From the IMG/VR virus record IMGVR_UViG_3300031862_000026, positions 1-31,047 of that record: a stretch of DNA of 31,047 bases. The stretch is one strand, 5' to 3'. Below, piece by piece: positions 12,780-20,868 of the stretch. The notes below the pieces were generated by a model that saw nothing but the letters and a program-made list of their open reading frames with translations, did not search any database and was not told where the DNA came from. How positions within the stretch are numbered: the stretch's first letter is position 1; each line of letters begins with the position of its first letter. The translations under genes were made by a program, and so were the position numbers. Source of the DNA: a virus.

Positions 12780-13925
12780 ATGAACAGACTAGAGCTGAGA
12801 ACATACATCAGGGACTTGGGAGACGAGCCGGACGAATATCCGGAAGGGCTGTTCACGAACGTTAAGCTCAATGCCCTCATAAACCTATCTCAGCAGAGGG
12901 TCGCCTTGAAGTTGGCGAGGTTCATTCCCTGGGCCTTTCAAAAGAAATTCAATTTCTCGACGGTCATAAATAAAAAAACATACTCAATCGGAACGGACTT
13001 GGCCGTGACGGACTTCTTCATGATGAACGGGATCTACCGGAACGTGGCCGGCAGGAAGGCTAAGGAACTCGTCTTTTTAGAGAAGGACCAAATCGGATCG
13101 CTTTGGCACGTTGACGAAGGCGGGGAAGCCCTGGCCTGGACGTATGACGATGCCGGGAATATCATGCTCAGCCATCTCCCGGCAGAGAGCGTTGCCGGTA
13201 AGTATGTCGGATACTATATCCCGATCTTCCCCGACCTTAACCATGATACGGTTCATTATCCGCTCGCCGGGGCCGGCACAAACCTTGTGGCGAATGGCGG
13301 ATTCGACGCGACCGTTACGGGATGGGACGGAGCGTACTGTGTGCTGACGAGCATTCGCGGAGGGCAGTCTGGAAATTGCCTTTGTATTACGAATAGCTTG
13401 GCGCCGCCCAATGCTTGGCAATCCGCATATCAAACAATTAGCGGGTTAACCATTGGATTAAACTACCTAATTTCATTTTATGTAAAATCCGGGACGACCG
13501 GCAATGAGATCGGCAAAGTACATTTCTACATGGGATCCGGCAGCGACCCCGAGGTTAATTTTACGACCAACGATGTATGGACAAAATACGAATTAAGCTT
13601 CGTAGCTACTGCCGCATCGGGCGTATTAAGTCTCGTAAAAAATACCTCGACCTGGGGGACGATGCTTTTTGACACGGTTGAATTTGCAAATTCTGGGCTT
13701 TATGCGATCCCCTGGATGGACATTAAAAGTCTCTATCCGGCCCACCCGCTCATAGCCCTCGATGTTTTGAAGAAATGGCACATCGCAGACGAAGAAGAGG
13801 GGTTGGACATCAGGGAAGAGTTCAATGATTTATTATCGGAGATTGTCTCTACGATGACTCAGGCACAGGGAACGACAAGCCGACATCGAAGAAGCATAGA
13901 TCATAATATTATCGGGGGAAGATAG
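12780..13925 (+). CDS. Head-tail adaptor-like protein with inserted carbohydrate-binding-type domain
   Basis: A 381-residue protein with GGAGCAATC before the ATG. Residues 1-160 and 305-381 together resemble the podovirus head-tail adaptor or tail tubular protein. They comprise an N-terminal helical part (NRLELRTYIRDLGDEPDEY, LINLSQQRVALKLARFIPW) and a C-terminal YAIPWMDIKSLYPAHPLIAL followed by a helix with DEEEGLDIREEF. Between them, at about 167-304, lies a separate domain that starts NLVANGGFDATVTGWDG and ends FDTVEF, the hallmarks of a CBM4/9-like jelly roll (N.GFe...GW at the start, a D-vEf strand at the end). The insert is more AT-rich than the flanks. The adaptor would bind the portal, and the insert would project outward. 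The adaptor call rests on order and pattern. Confidence 0.75.
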   Translation: MNRLELRTYIRDLGDEPDEYPEGLFTNVKLNALINLSQQRVALKLARFIPWAFQKKFNFSTVINKKTYSIGTDLAVTDFFMMNGIYRNVAGRKAKELVFLEKDQIGSLWHVDEGGEALAWTYDDAGNIMLSHLPAESVAGKYVGYYIPIFPDLNHDTVHYPLAGAGTNLVANGGFDATVTGWDGAYCVLTSIRGGQSGNCLCITNSLAPPNAWQSAYQTISGLTIGLNYLISFYVKSGTTGNEIGKVHFYMGSGSDPEVNFTTNDVWTKYELSFVATAASGVLSLVKNTSTWGTMLFDTVEFANSGLYAIPWMDIKSLYPAHPLIALDVLKKWHIADEEEGLDIREEFNDLLSEIVSTMTQAQGTTSRHRRSIDHNIIGGR

Positions 13926-13928
13926 AAA

Positions 13929-14135
13929 ATGGCAAGCGAAGTCCCTCCGAAGGCCCGCGGGCCAAGGGGCCAACGCGGACATGATGGCCCCAAGGGAGAT
14001 CCCGGAGATCAGGGGGCTCCGGGATTGGCTGGCGATATTATTTCGGACCCGCCTCCGGGATGCAAGAAAGTGAAAAATCTTTATGTAAATGAATCCGGGA
14101 AATTTGTAGTTGTCTATGACGATACCCCGGTTTAG
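13929..14135 (+). CDS. Short collagen-like protein
   Basis: Sixty-eight residues. Residues 11-34 are eight uninterrupted Gly-X-Y triplets (GPRGQRGHDGPKGDPGDQ, then GAPGLAG), a collagen-like triple helix that should trimerise. A short C-terminal module follows, containing one Cys (KVKNLYVNESGKFVVVYDD). This ending lines up without gaps with the end of the next protein (GK....YDD..V). Collagen-like stretches are frequent in phage fibres and collar proteins. The start is 4 bases after the adaptor stop, with a purine-rich upstream sequence. It is probably a small trimeric fibre or spacer attached to the adaptor or tail hub. Confidence 0.72.
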   Translation: MASEVPPKARGPRGQRGHDGPKGDPGDQGAPGLAGDIISDPPPGCKKVKNLYVNESGKFVVVYDDTPV

Positions 14136-14144
14136 GAGGGTGAC

Positions 14145-14564
14145 ATGGCACTAGCAAGCATGACTTTAGACCCTAACGCCGCGTCCTATACGGACGATCA
14201 GATCGTCGGTAAGGTCAACAGCGCTTCGGCCCAGATCACACGAGCCGGGTCAGTAGCCGCGGCCGCTCGACCGCTTGCCGACGGAGAGGTTGCTGCCGCG
14301 AAGATGGCAGCTGGAGCGATTAAGGCAAAGTTGGCCGGAGAGGAGGACGGCAACAAACTCACGACTTCTGAGTTGGCAGCCGCAGCCGGCATTGCCAACG
14401 CCCAGGTCGCAGCGGGTCTGGCAAAGGCAAATCTTGATGCCCTGACGGATGTGAACCGGGGTTATGTCAAGACTTCCCCGACCTCTGGCCAATTCAAGGT
14501 TATCTCCATCGAAAGACAGGCGGACGGAAAGCTCAAGACGGACTACGACGATCAGGCTGTTTAA
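14145..14564 (+). CDS. Alanine-rich virion-associated protein, probable small fibre
   Basis: A 139-residue protein with a strong GGAGGGTGAC site before the ATG. The middle (residues 25-105) is Ala-rich with repeated A-A-A-K and AAGIANAQVAAGLAKANL segments, suggesting a long helical or coiled-coil shaft. The end, FKVISIERQADGKLKTDYDD, carries the same terminal motif as the preceding collagen-like protein. Two adjacent fibre-like proteins with a common end suggest attachment to the same virion site or a shared trimerisation knob. The stop overlaps the next start by one base (TAATG). No database family is recognised. Confidence 0.65.
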   Translation: MALASMTLDPNAASYTDDQIVGKVNSASAQITRAGSVAAAARPLADGEVAAAKMAAGAIKAKLAGEEDGNKLTTSELAAAAGIANAQVAAGLAKANLDALTDVNRGYVKTSPTSGQFKVISIERQADGKLKTDYDDQAV

Positions 14565-15040
14565 TGGCTAATCAATCTGAGGCCGTTGGACATGCCGCCC
14601 TAGTAGGCGGAGCGGAGACAGCTCTGCACTCTCACGCAGGGGGAGGCTTAGGATATACTCTCCACGTTCAAGCCTTGACCTCAAGCCCAACGGATTCTCA
14701 AACGATCTATTTTGGCGCTCTTCCAAAGGCTCCGACTACGACGGCGAATATCAGCAAGGTATATATCCCCAAGGCGGGGACGATCAAGGTAGCGGAGATT
14801 TATTGCTACTCGGGAACAGCGGGAAGTGCAGAAGGATGGTCGATGTATATTAGAAAGAACAACAGCGTGGATACGCTGATAGCGACGCTTTCCGTTTCTG
14901 CCGGCGAGAGAAGATTCAGCAATACGGGGTTGAGCATCGCCGTTGCCCAAGGAGACTACATCGAGATCAAGTGTATCAATCCTACCTGGGCGACGAATCC
15001 AGCCACGACAATTTTCGGAGGCCGTATCTACATCGAGTAG
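14564..15040 (+). CDS. Probable head or tail fibre protein with jelly-roll end
   Basis: A 158-residue protein. The N-terminus (ANQSEAVGHAALVGGAETAL, then HSHAGGG) resembles the linker seen in phage fibre proteins. From about residue 40 a compact beta domain follows, with strands such as KVYIPKAGTIKVAEIYCYSG, TLIATLSVSAG and a closing FGGRIYIE, resembling small jelly-roll phage knobs. Three cysteines are present. Its ATG overlaps the preceding stop, and the large hub gene starts 9 bases after its end. A receptor-binding or decoration role is inferred from the fold-like pattern and neighbours. Confidence 0.65.
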   Translation: MANQSEAVGHAALVGGAETALHSHAGGGLGYTLHVQALTSSPTDSQTIYFGALPKAPTTTANISKVYIPKAGTIKVAEIYCYSGTAGSAEGWSMYIRKNNSVDTLIATLSVSAGERRFSNTGLSIAVAQGDYIEIKCINPTWATNPATTIFGGRIYIE

Positions 15041-15048
15041 GCAAGAAC

Positions 15049-18000
15049 ATGATTAGACACTCGGCCAAGGGAAAGAAGAAGATCGAGATCGGTGCGTTCG
15101 CCCTTGGGCTGAATGAAATGAAGCCGGTAACCGAGGTAGGCATAGCAGAGGCGATAAGGTTTGAGAACGCTAGGGTTTCCATTGACGGAAGCTTCTTTGA
15201 GAAGCGGAAGGGCGGACTCGAAAAAATTGACGCCCTTTATAACTTCGGTGGAAAGAAAATCCTGGGGTTTGAAAGCCTCGGCGGCGCAACCGAAGTAAGG
15301 CTTGTCGTTTGTACGGAAGACAAGATCTGGCTCAAGACGGCGGGGGCCTGGACGACCATCTTCACGCCGACCCAGGCCGCGACAAAGCCGCTCAGCCTTG
15401 CCAAGTATAGGGATCTTCTCTATATCGCGGGCTATGAGAAGCCCATCGTCGTCATTGGAAACCTGGCTTATTATGCCGGGGTCGGGAAACCGGCGAGCGC
15501 TCCTACCTTAACGGCTCAGGCGGCCACTACCACGGTAAAGGTCGGAGAACACGCCTTCACGAATCAGGACTACGGGCCGAGGCTCAGGGCGACAAATGAT
15601 AACGTGCTGTTTGCTCAATCTTTCATGCCGGCTTCGGCTATTGAGATTTCCGGGGTCAAGCTAAGCCTCAAGAAAATAGGATCCCCGAGCGGGAATGTTT
15701 GGGTTGAGATCCATTCTTCGCAGGTCGGGACGTCGGCCACGAAAAATGCCTCAACAAATATCGTCGGTCAGGGAAGCGACAATATCGCCTGTTCGACGCT
15801 CTCCGGGAGCTATTCGACGCAGACTTTCTCTTTCTCCGGGACGAAGCCAAGCCTTGCCAAAGACACGATTTATTATATCGTCGTCTATGGAGATTTCTCC
15901 GTATCGGCATCGGCCTATGTTCTTGTCGGCGCGGACATGAGCTCATCGAATTTCTCGGTAGGAAAGGGCTGGACAATAAACAGCTCGTTCGCCTGGACGG
16001 CAGAGGAAGACCTGGACGTTGTTTTTGAAATTTTAGGTACAGGGACCGCAACGGGAACCGTAGAGGAATTTGGGCCGCTTGAATCCGGATGGGCGGAAGG
16101 ATTGAGGAAAGATGGGTACAGCGCTTTACTGGCGCAGAGCTTCAAGGTCGATGCCGCAACTGATGTTTCAAGCGTAAAGATTGCATTAAGGAAAGTGATC
16201 GGGGATGAGGCGTTCTTCGGAAATGTTTGGGCGGAGATCCACAGCTCTCAAACCGGGACGGATTTCACGAAGGGCATTTCAGCGAGCATTGTCGGGGGCG
16301 CCTCAGACAGTATATCGGTGGCGAATATTTCAGAAGGATTCGCCTGGGTGGAATTTATTTTCTCAGGAATGAAGCCCGCTCTGGCGGCGGCGACGACTTA
16401 TTATCTTGTCCTTTTTGGAGATTTCAACTGGACGGAAGACCACTATATTGATTGGACTTATCTCATAGGATATGACGACGGGCAAGCCTGGAAGATAAAC
16501 GCTTATTTGGAATGGTCGGGCCAGGCCGTGGATCTTTCATTTAAGATCATCGGGACTTATGTAACAACCACGACTCTTATGCAATATGCGCTGGCGAATC
16601 TTGATGATCCGGGGGAACTTCGGGATGCGGCGGCCCGAACGATTATGGCGCAGAGCTTTAAATTATCAAGAAGCGGAAGTCTCTCAAGTATAAAGCTAAA
16701 ACTGGCAAAGGTGGGAGCGCCGACGGGGAATATTTGGGTAGAGATTCACAAGGCCCAGGGAGGAACTTCGCTAACAAAGAACGCCTCAACAAATATCGTC
16801 GGCCAAGGTTCGGACGATCTTGATGTAAGCACGATCTCAGCCTTCCCGACGTACACGGAATACACTCTCTCTTTTTCCGGGACAAAGCCGTCTCTCGCAG
16901 GTGACTATCAATATTTCCTCGTGGTCTATGCGAGCTATACGATAAGCGCAAGCGCCTTAATTTTTACAGCCATGAGTACAATAGGGTCTAATTATGGGGA
17001 TGGAGAATGTTGGTATATCAATGCGTCCTTGGCCTGGACGAAGCAAGATTATATAGATATTTGCTTTGAGGCTTATTATCTTGGGGCGGCCAGCCCGGGC
17101 GTCTTTAAATATGTCGTGACATTTTTAAGGTCAGGGAATTATCCGTGTGAAGGAAACCCGTCCGAGGAAAGTCTTACGGTTCCGGCTGCCGCCGGGCAAG
17201 AAATATCTATAACAAACATTCCCGTTTCTTCGGAGCCTTCCGTCGACAAGAAAAGACTTTATAGGACGACGGCCGGCGGTGCGATTTTTTATTTCCTTGA
17301 AGAGATCGACAATGCGACTACTTCATACTTAGACCAGCACCTTGATTCGGAGCTGGGGGATGAGGTCGAATATGACAACGATCCCCCGCCGCCTTCGGAT
17401 GAACTTGAGATTTTCGATGGAAGAGTTTGGTATGTCGGCAAAGGCGAATGGGCGGAGTATGTCTATTGCTGCAAGGCCGATTATCCGGAAAACTTTCCAG
17501 ACTATAACTTCTATCCGTTCAAAGACGCGAGCTCAACGAAAGAGGTTTCTCCGGTCAGGAAAATAAAAAACTTTAATAATGAACTTTATGTATTGAAGTC
17601 GAATTGTATCAAGTCCATCTCTCGGTACGGAGAGGATACTTATAGAATAAATGACATCATGGCGGGGACGGGTACGGACGCTCCGGCATCCGTGATCGAC
17701 ACCGGGGAAATGCTTCTCTTTCTTTCGAACCACAAGGGAATCGAGGCGCTTCTCAAGAGCAATACTTTCCTATATCCGAGGCCGTCTGATAAGGTTAAAA
17801 GCACGCTCAGCTCCATTGACTATAAATATATCGGGCTTTCAACAGCCGCCCATTATGCCAAAAATACAGAGTATCTTATAGCGATTCCCGCCGACGGAAG
17901 CGCCGAAAACGGAAAGCTAATTTCCTTCAACTATGTGACCGGGAAGATTGCCGTTGACCAATATGGTGGGAATATGGGTTTTCTAGGAATGATAAATCCT

Positions 18001-18438
18001 GAACTTTCAAAGTCGTTCCTGGCCGTTGGCAGCCAGTATGGCAACCTTTCACTCCTCGATGAAGCCGAGCTTGACGACAACGGAAGGTCAATCATGATGG
18101 ACGTTCAAAGCGGGTGGCTGGCCTTTCCGGAGCATACGGTAATAAGGCGTATCTACATTGAATATATTTTAGGTCCGGAGGCATCGAAGAAAATCTACTT
18201 CAAGATTTATTCGAATTTCAGGCAGTCTCCGGTCCTTGAGGTTTATCTTCCTTCCCTTGCGACTCTCGACGATCTGGATAAAAGGGACGTTCAAAGGAGA
18301 AGGATAGACGCTGCCGCCAGGGGCGAGTTTTTCTCTTTCCGGTTTCTATGCCCCGACAATGTTACGGAAGCGAAGGTTTTCAAAATGACTCTTTATGTAA
18401 GATCAAAGGGATTAAGAAGGTCTATCGAGGCAACCTAA
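15049..18438 (+). CDS. Large tail hub/nozzle-like protein with three tandem jelly-roll domains
   Basis: A 1129-residue protein from ATG 15049. Longer readings upstream lie inside the previous gene. The N-terminal 180 residues (FENARVSIDGSFFEKRKGG, LVVCTEDKIWLKTAGAW) and the C-terminal 380 (GKGEWAEYVYCCKADYPENF, YVLKSNCIKSISRYG, LSNHKGIEALL) look like the beta-propeller hub of podovirus tails (P22 gp10-like or T7 nozzle-like). In between lie three copies of a domain of about 150 residues (near 187-335, 360-509 and 532-684), each with AQSF...S..V.L.L.K......GN.W.EIH, like choice-of-anchor jelly rolls. A fibronectin-like segment (690-785) follows. The uninterrupted hub would be about half this size. 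Hub identity is by order and pattern. The triplication is directly visible. Confidence 0.75.
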   Translation: MIRHSAKGKKKIEIGAFALGLNEMKPVTEVGIAEAIRFENARVSIDGSFFEKRKGGLEKIDALYNFGGKKILGFESLGGATEVRLVVCTEDKIWLKTAGAWTTIFTPTQAATKPLSLAKYRDLLYIAGYEKPIVVIGNLAYYAGVGKPASAPTLTAQAATTTVKVGEHAFTNQDYGPRLRATNDNVLFAQSFMPASAIEISGVKLSLKKIGSPSGNVWVEIHSSQVGTSATKNASTNIVGQGSDNIACSTLSGSYSTQTFSFSGTKPSLAKDTIYYIVVYGDFSVSASAYVLVGADMSSSNFSVGKGWTINSSFAWTAEEDLDVVFEILGTGTATGTVEEFGPLESGWAEGLRKDGYSALLAQSFKVDAATDVSSVKIALRKVIGDEAFFGNVWAEIHSSQTGTDFTKGISASIVGGASDSISVANISEGFAWVEFIFSGMKPALAAATTYYLVLFGDFNWTEDHYIDWTYLIGYDDGQAWKINAYLEWSGQAVDLSFKIIGTYVTTTTLMQYALANLDDPGELRDAAARTIMAQSFKLSRSGSLSSIKLKLAKVGAPTGNIWVEIHKAQGGTSLTKNASTNIVGQGSDDLDVSTISAFPTYTEYTLSFSGTKPSLAGDYQYFLVVYASYTISASALIFTAMSTIGSNYGDGECWYINASLAWTKQDYIDICFEAYYLGAASPGVFKYVVTFLRSGNYPCEGNPSEESLTVPAAAGQEISITNIPVSSEPSVDKKRLYRTTAGGAIFYFLEEIDNATTSYLDQHLDSELGDEVEYDNDPPPPSDELEIFDGRVWYVGKGEWAEYVYCCKADYPENFPDYNFYPFKDASSTKEVSPVRKIKNFNNELYVLKSNCIKSISRYGEDTYRINDIMAGTGTDAPASVIDTGEMLLFLSNHKGIEALLKSNTFLYPRPSDKVKSTLSSIDYKYIGLSTAAHYAKNTEYLIAIPADGSAENGKLISFNYVTGKIAVDQYGGNMGFLGMINPELSKSFLAVGSQYGNLSLLDEAELDDNGRSIMMDVQSGWLAFPEHTVIRRIYIEYILGPEASKKIYFKIYSNFRQSPVLEVYLPSLATLDDLDKRDVQRRRIDAAARGEFFSFRFLCPDNVTEAKVFKMTLYVRSKGLRRSIEAT
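15607..16053 (+). repeat. Jelly-roll domain copy 1 inside the tail hub gene
   Basis: Encodes about residues 187-335 of the hub, starting LFAQSFMPASAIEISGVKLS and ending near FEILGTG. It shares GNVWVEIHSSQ and NASTNIVGQGSD with copy 3. A 20-base identical stretch (15748-15767 and 16783-16802) remains at DNA level. Confidence 0.8.
16126..16575 (+). repeat. Jelly-roll domain copy 2 inside the tail hub gene
   Basis: Encodes about residues 360-509, starting LLAQSFKVDAATDVSSVKIA. It keeps GNVWAEIHSSQTGT and FSGMKPALAAATTYYLVLFG but has diverged more than copies 1 and 3 in the middle strand (SIVGGASDSI against NIVGQGSD). Confidence 0.78.
16642..17094 (+). repeat. Jelly-roll domain copy 3 inside the tail hub gene
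   Basis: Encodes about residues 532-684, starting IMAQSFKLSRSGSLSSIKLK. It is closest to copy 1, sharing KNASTNIVGQGSD and SFSGTKPSLA exactly, which suggests a 1-to-3 duplication or gene conversion after copy 2 diverged. Confidence 0.8.
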
Positions 18439-18439
18439 G

Positions 18440-19144
18440 ATGATACCGATTGATGAAGCCAAGGCGACGGAAATAGCGCGGAGGGAAATAGAGGCCGCGC
18501 TAAAGAAGATCGCCCTGCCTACCATTATCGAAAAGCTCAAGCGGGAACACAACCTTGAAACGGGCCAACATAGCATTCCCTACGAGCGAACTACAAATAA
18601 AGATATTCCGGGCGGCTATCCTTCGCTCGATGAATCTGCCCTGGTTCCAACGGATGATCTTGGGGAAGGGGTCGCAGACGTCACGAAATTTTTGAGAGGC
18701 GATAGAGAATGGATGCCCATTTTTCTAGGAGCAAGGGTATATTTATCCGCCGATCAACTTAATTTTACATCGGGGGCGTGGACGACGATTCAACTCAATA
18801 CTGAAGATTATGATATTGGGGCTAATTTTGATGTTAGCCTCTATAAATTCATCGTTCCAGTGACTGGCTATTATGACATTATGGGGCAAGTTTTTTGGGG
18901 AAGTGTAATAGCCGATAAAAGATATGGCGCCGGTGTATTTAAGGGGGTTACTCATATTGCTGGTGGGTTAACTCACGCCTCTCATGCCGATAATATTACC
19001 GTATCGTGTCGAGATATTATTTATTTAACTGCCGGAGATGAACTTTACTTGAAGGGCTATAACGACTCCGGAGTTAATACTTGTGGCGTAATTTCCGGGC
19101 CATATTGCTCGACTTTTCTTACGGTGCGTTTAATTAATATTTAA
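18440..19144 (+). CDS. Tail fibre protein with C1q/TNF-like receptor-binding head
   Basis: A 234-residue protein starting one base after the hub stop. Residues 1-40 form a charged helix that could attach to the tail. Residues 57-92 (GGYPSLDESALVPTDDLGEG, then ADVTKFLRGDREW) are the linker typical of phage fibres ahead of a C-terminal knob. Residues 97-234 match a C1q/TNF-type jelly roll: GARVYL, then W..IQLN, FDVSLYKFIVPVTGYYDI, LTAGDELYLKGYN and the terminal FLTVRLI. Such trimeric knobs bind host surface receptors or sugars. The DNA encoding the knob (from about 18720) is clearly more AT-rich than the part encoding the stalk, as expected for a swapped receptor-binding module. Confidence 0.8.
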   Translation: MIPIDEAKATEIARREIEAALKKIALPTIIEKLKREHNLETGQHSIPYERTTNKDIPGGYPSLDESALVPTDDLGEGVADVTKFLRGDREWMPIFLGARVYLSADQLNFTSGAWTTIQLNTEDYDIGANFDVSLYKFIVPVTGYYDIMGQVFWGSVIADKRYGAGVFKGVTHIAGGLTHASHADNITVSCRDIIYLTAGDELYLKGYNDSGVNTCGVISGPYCSTFLTVRLINI

Positions 19145-19155
19145 GGAAGTTAAAT

Positions 19156-20352
19156 ATGTGCATTTTTAAGAAGAAGAAAGAAAAGGTCAGGGTGAAGGTT
19201 TGTAATAGCTGGCCGGATCTTCCGCCCGAGGTCGCCCGGATCGCCACGGCCAAATGCCCGGCGACTCACGAAGCGGAGTACTATAAGGTGAGCCGGCCGA
19301 CCTCGATCTGCGATCTTTCGCACGAAGCACCGAAGCCCCATATCGTTGACAATCCGAAGCCGGGATGGATGCCGAGAATGGTAGTGGCCGCGCTGAGGCT
19401 TCACTATGATTCTCCGGGCCTGACAGATGAACAACTCAAATCCTTCGCTGAGAAGATCAGTCTTGCCGGGGTTGATTACATCCGAATCATGGGAGACTGG
19501 GAATCCTATTTCACGCCGGGTTCGGGTGTCTCCGCATTCATGAGGACGGCGAGCGACAGATTCGATCTGGACCAAGAAAATCCCGAATGGGACAAGGCGC
19601 TCAAAAGACTCAGGGATATTTTCGATCCCTACTTCATAAAGATTTATTTCGACCTTATAGATAACTGTGATTCAGACAAGGGGCCTTGGGCCTGGAACGT
19701 GAATGGATTCTTGAGCATTTACGAACAGGGACTTGTCACGCGCTACATCAAATTCTTTGACCGCGTTTTCGCCGTTCTCGGTGCGGAAGCGAAATATGGA
19801 CTCGGCAATGAGTTTCAGGGTGACAATGTTGACTGGATCCAAAACTGTATGCTGCCTCTCGCGGAGCATATCCACGGCAAGGCACAGAAGCCGATCTGTT
19901 TTTCCGGCGACGACATGACCGCCCACCATCTTCACGGCGCACTATCGCCCGACGTCTCCGGAATATTCGGGATCCGGGATTCCTGTCTTGTCCGTCATTG
20001 GTGCGGAACTCCAGCAAAGATTTTGGAATTTCTTGACCAGGGCTCTTCTGTTCGTTGCTATGCCTATTCCGATGATGGCCTCACAATGGAAAGCGTAGCA
20101 TCAGAACACGGCCCATGCACTCCCGCCAATGTTTTCTGTCAAGGGACTATTCAGCAGAGAATCGATGTCGTCCGGGCAGCTTGGGATTCGCTCAGGAATA
20201 TCGACAACCGGATGGACCACATCGAGTTTCTTCCGAGGGAGATCTCCTGGGAGGGCGATCCCAATAACATCTCGGAGGAAAGCTTGAAAATATATGATGA
20301 TCTCGCGCAAGCGCTTTGGGGTCTTTCGATAAAGCGTGAGATGGAGGTGTGA
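19156..20352 (+). CDS. Clan GH-A-like glycoside hydrolase, possible depolymerase
   Basis: A 398-residue protein with AAGGAAG before the ATG. From about residue 73 it reads as a (beta/alpha)8 glycosidase of the cellulase type: strand VDYIRIMGDWESYF, then IKIYFDLIDNCD, then YGLGNEFQG with the Asn-Glu pair (N218-E219) typical of the acid/base in clan GH-A, and SEHGP with E317 as candidate nucleophile. Cysteine is unusually frequent. No signal peptide is present, so it is probably a virion protein cutting a host polysaccharide. It lies between the tail fibre and the ejection-type proteins. The first 60 residues (KKKKEKVRVKV, then CNSWPDLPPEV) are unlike glycosidases and may attach it to the tail. 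Substrate and exact family are unknown. Confidence 0.75.
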   Translation: MCIFKKKKEKVRVKVCNSWPDLPPEVARIATAKCPATHEAEYYKVSRPTSICDLSHEAPKPHIVDNPKPGWMPRMVVAALRLHYDSPGLTDEQLKSFAEKISLAGVDYIRIMGDWESYFTPGSGVSAFMRTASDRFDLDQENPEWDKALKRLRDIFDPYFIKIYFDLIDNCDSDKGPWAWNVNGFLSIYEQGLVTRYIKFFDRVFAVLGAEAKYGLGNEFQGDNVDWIQNCMLPLAEHIHGKAQKPICFSGDDMTAHHLHGALSPDVSGIFGIRDSCLVRHWCGTPAKILEFLDQGSSVRCYAYSDDGLTMESVASEHGPCTPANVFCQGTIQQRIDVVRAAWDSLRNIDNRMDHIEFLPREISWEGDPNNISEESLKIYDDLAQALWGLSIKREMEV

Positions 20353-20353
20353 T

Positions 20354-20860
20354 ATGCCACTAGGACTGACAAATCCAGGACTCGGAAGGAATACATCTTC
20401 CTGGGCGGCGGGGCAAGCCGGGCCTTTGGGCTTAAGTAGGGATGATTCTCCTTGGGGTTCTTTAGCCGCTGGAGGCTTGGGAGCTCTACTCGGAGGTGCC
20501 GGCGGGTCACCGTTAATGGGGATTTTTGCCGTTTATTCCTTGCTGAAAAGCCTTGGTATCTTCGGGGATGGCGACGATGAAGAACAGCAACGCCAAGATC
20601 AAGAGGCACTTCTAAGGGAACTCAAGCCGAGGCAGCCGCTTTATCAAAGCCCGTTCCTTGCTACGGCAGACAAGAGCGTACTCGAAACGCTACTGGCCCG
20701 ACTCGGCCAGACACAGAACTGGGGATGGCCGCAGGGCAATAATATCAACCTTCCCTTTCTCCAGTCGATACTGGCCGGGGGAATCGGAAGCGCCGGCGGA
20801 TCGCCGATCAGAAGGCTAGGCCAGAGCCAAGCCCCAACGCTTCGAGACGTCATAAGGTGA
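20354..20860 (+). CDS. Gly-rich hydrophobic protein, probable ejection protein
   Basis: A 168-residue protein. The ATG at 20354 is preferred over an upstream GTG because GGAGGTG lies 5 bases before it. Residues 35-75 hold a Gly-rich hydrophobic segment (GSLAAGGLGALLGGAGG, then PLMGIFAVYSLLKSLGIFG) able to insert in a membrane. An acidic Gln-rich stretch and a Leu-rich segment (LETLLARLGQTQNWGW) follow. Small hydrophobic proteins at this place in podovirus genomes are often injected with the DNA to form the trans-envelope channel. This is an inference, since no family pattern is certain. Confidence 0.6.
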   Translation: MPLGLTNPGLGRNTSSWAAGQAGPLGLSRDDSPWGSLAAGGLGALLGGAGGSPLMGIFAVYSLLKSLGIFGDGDDEEQQRQDQEALLRELKPRQPLYQSPFLATADKSVLETLLARLGQTQNWGWPQGNNINLPFLQSILAGGIGSAGGSPIRRLGQSQAPTLRDVIR

Positions 20861-20868
20861 GGTGAACC

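Noticed and set aside
14971-15048. Earlier start for the tail hub gene
   Set aside because: It would overlap the previous gene by 70 bases without a better ribosome binding site. The ATG at 15049 fits the usual short spacing.
18743-18955. Minus-strand frame of 70 codons within the tail fibre gene
   Set aside because: It lies opposite a conserved jelly-roll domain and has no ribosome binding site or neighbours.
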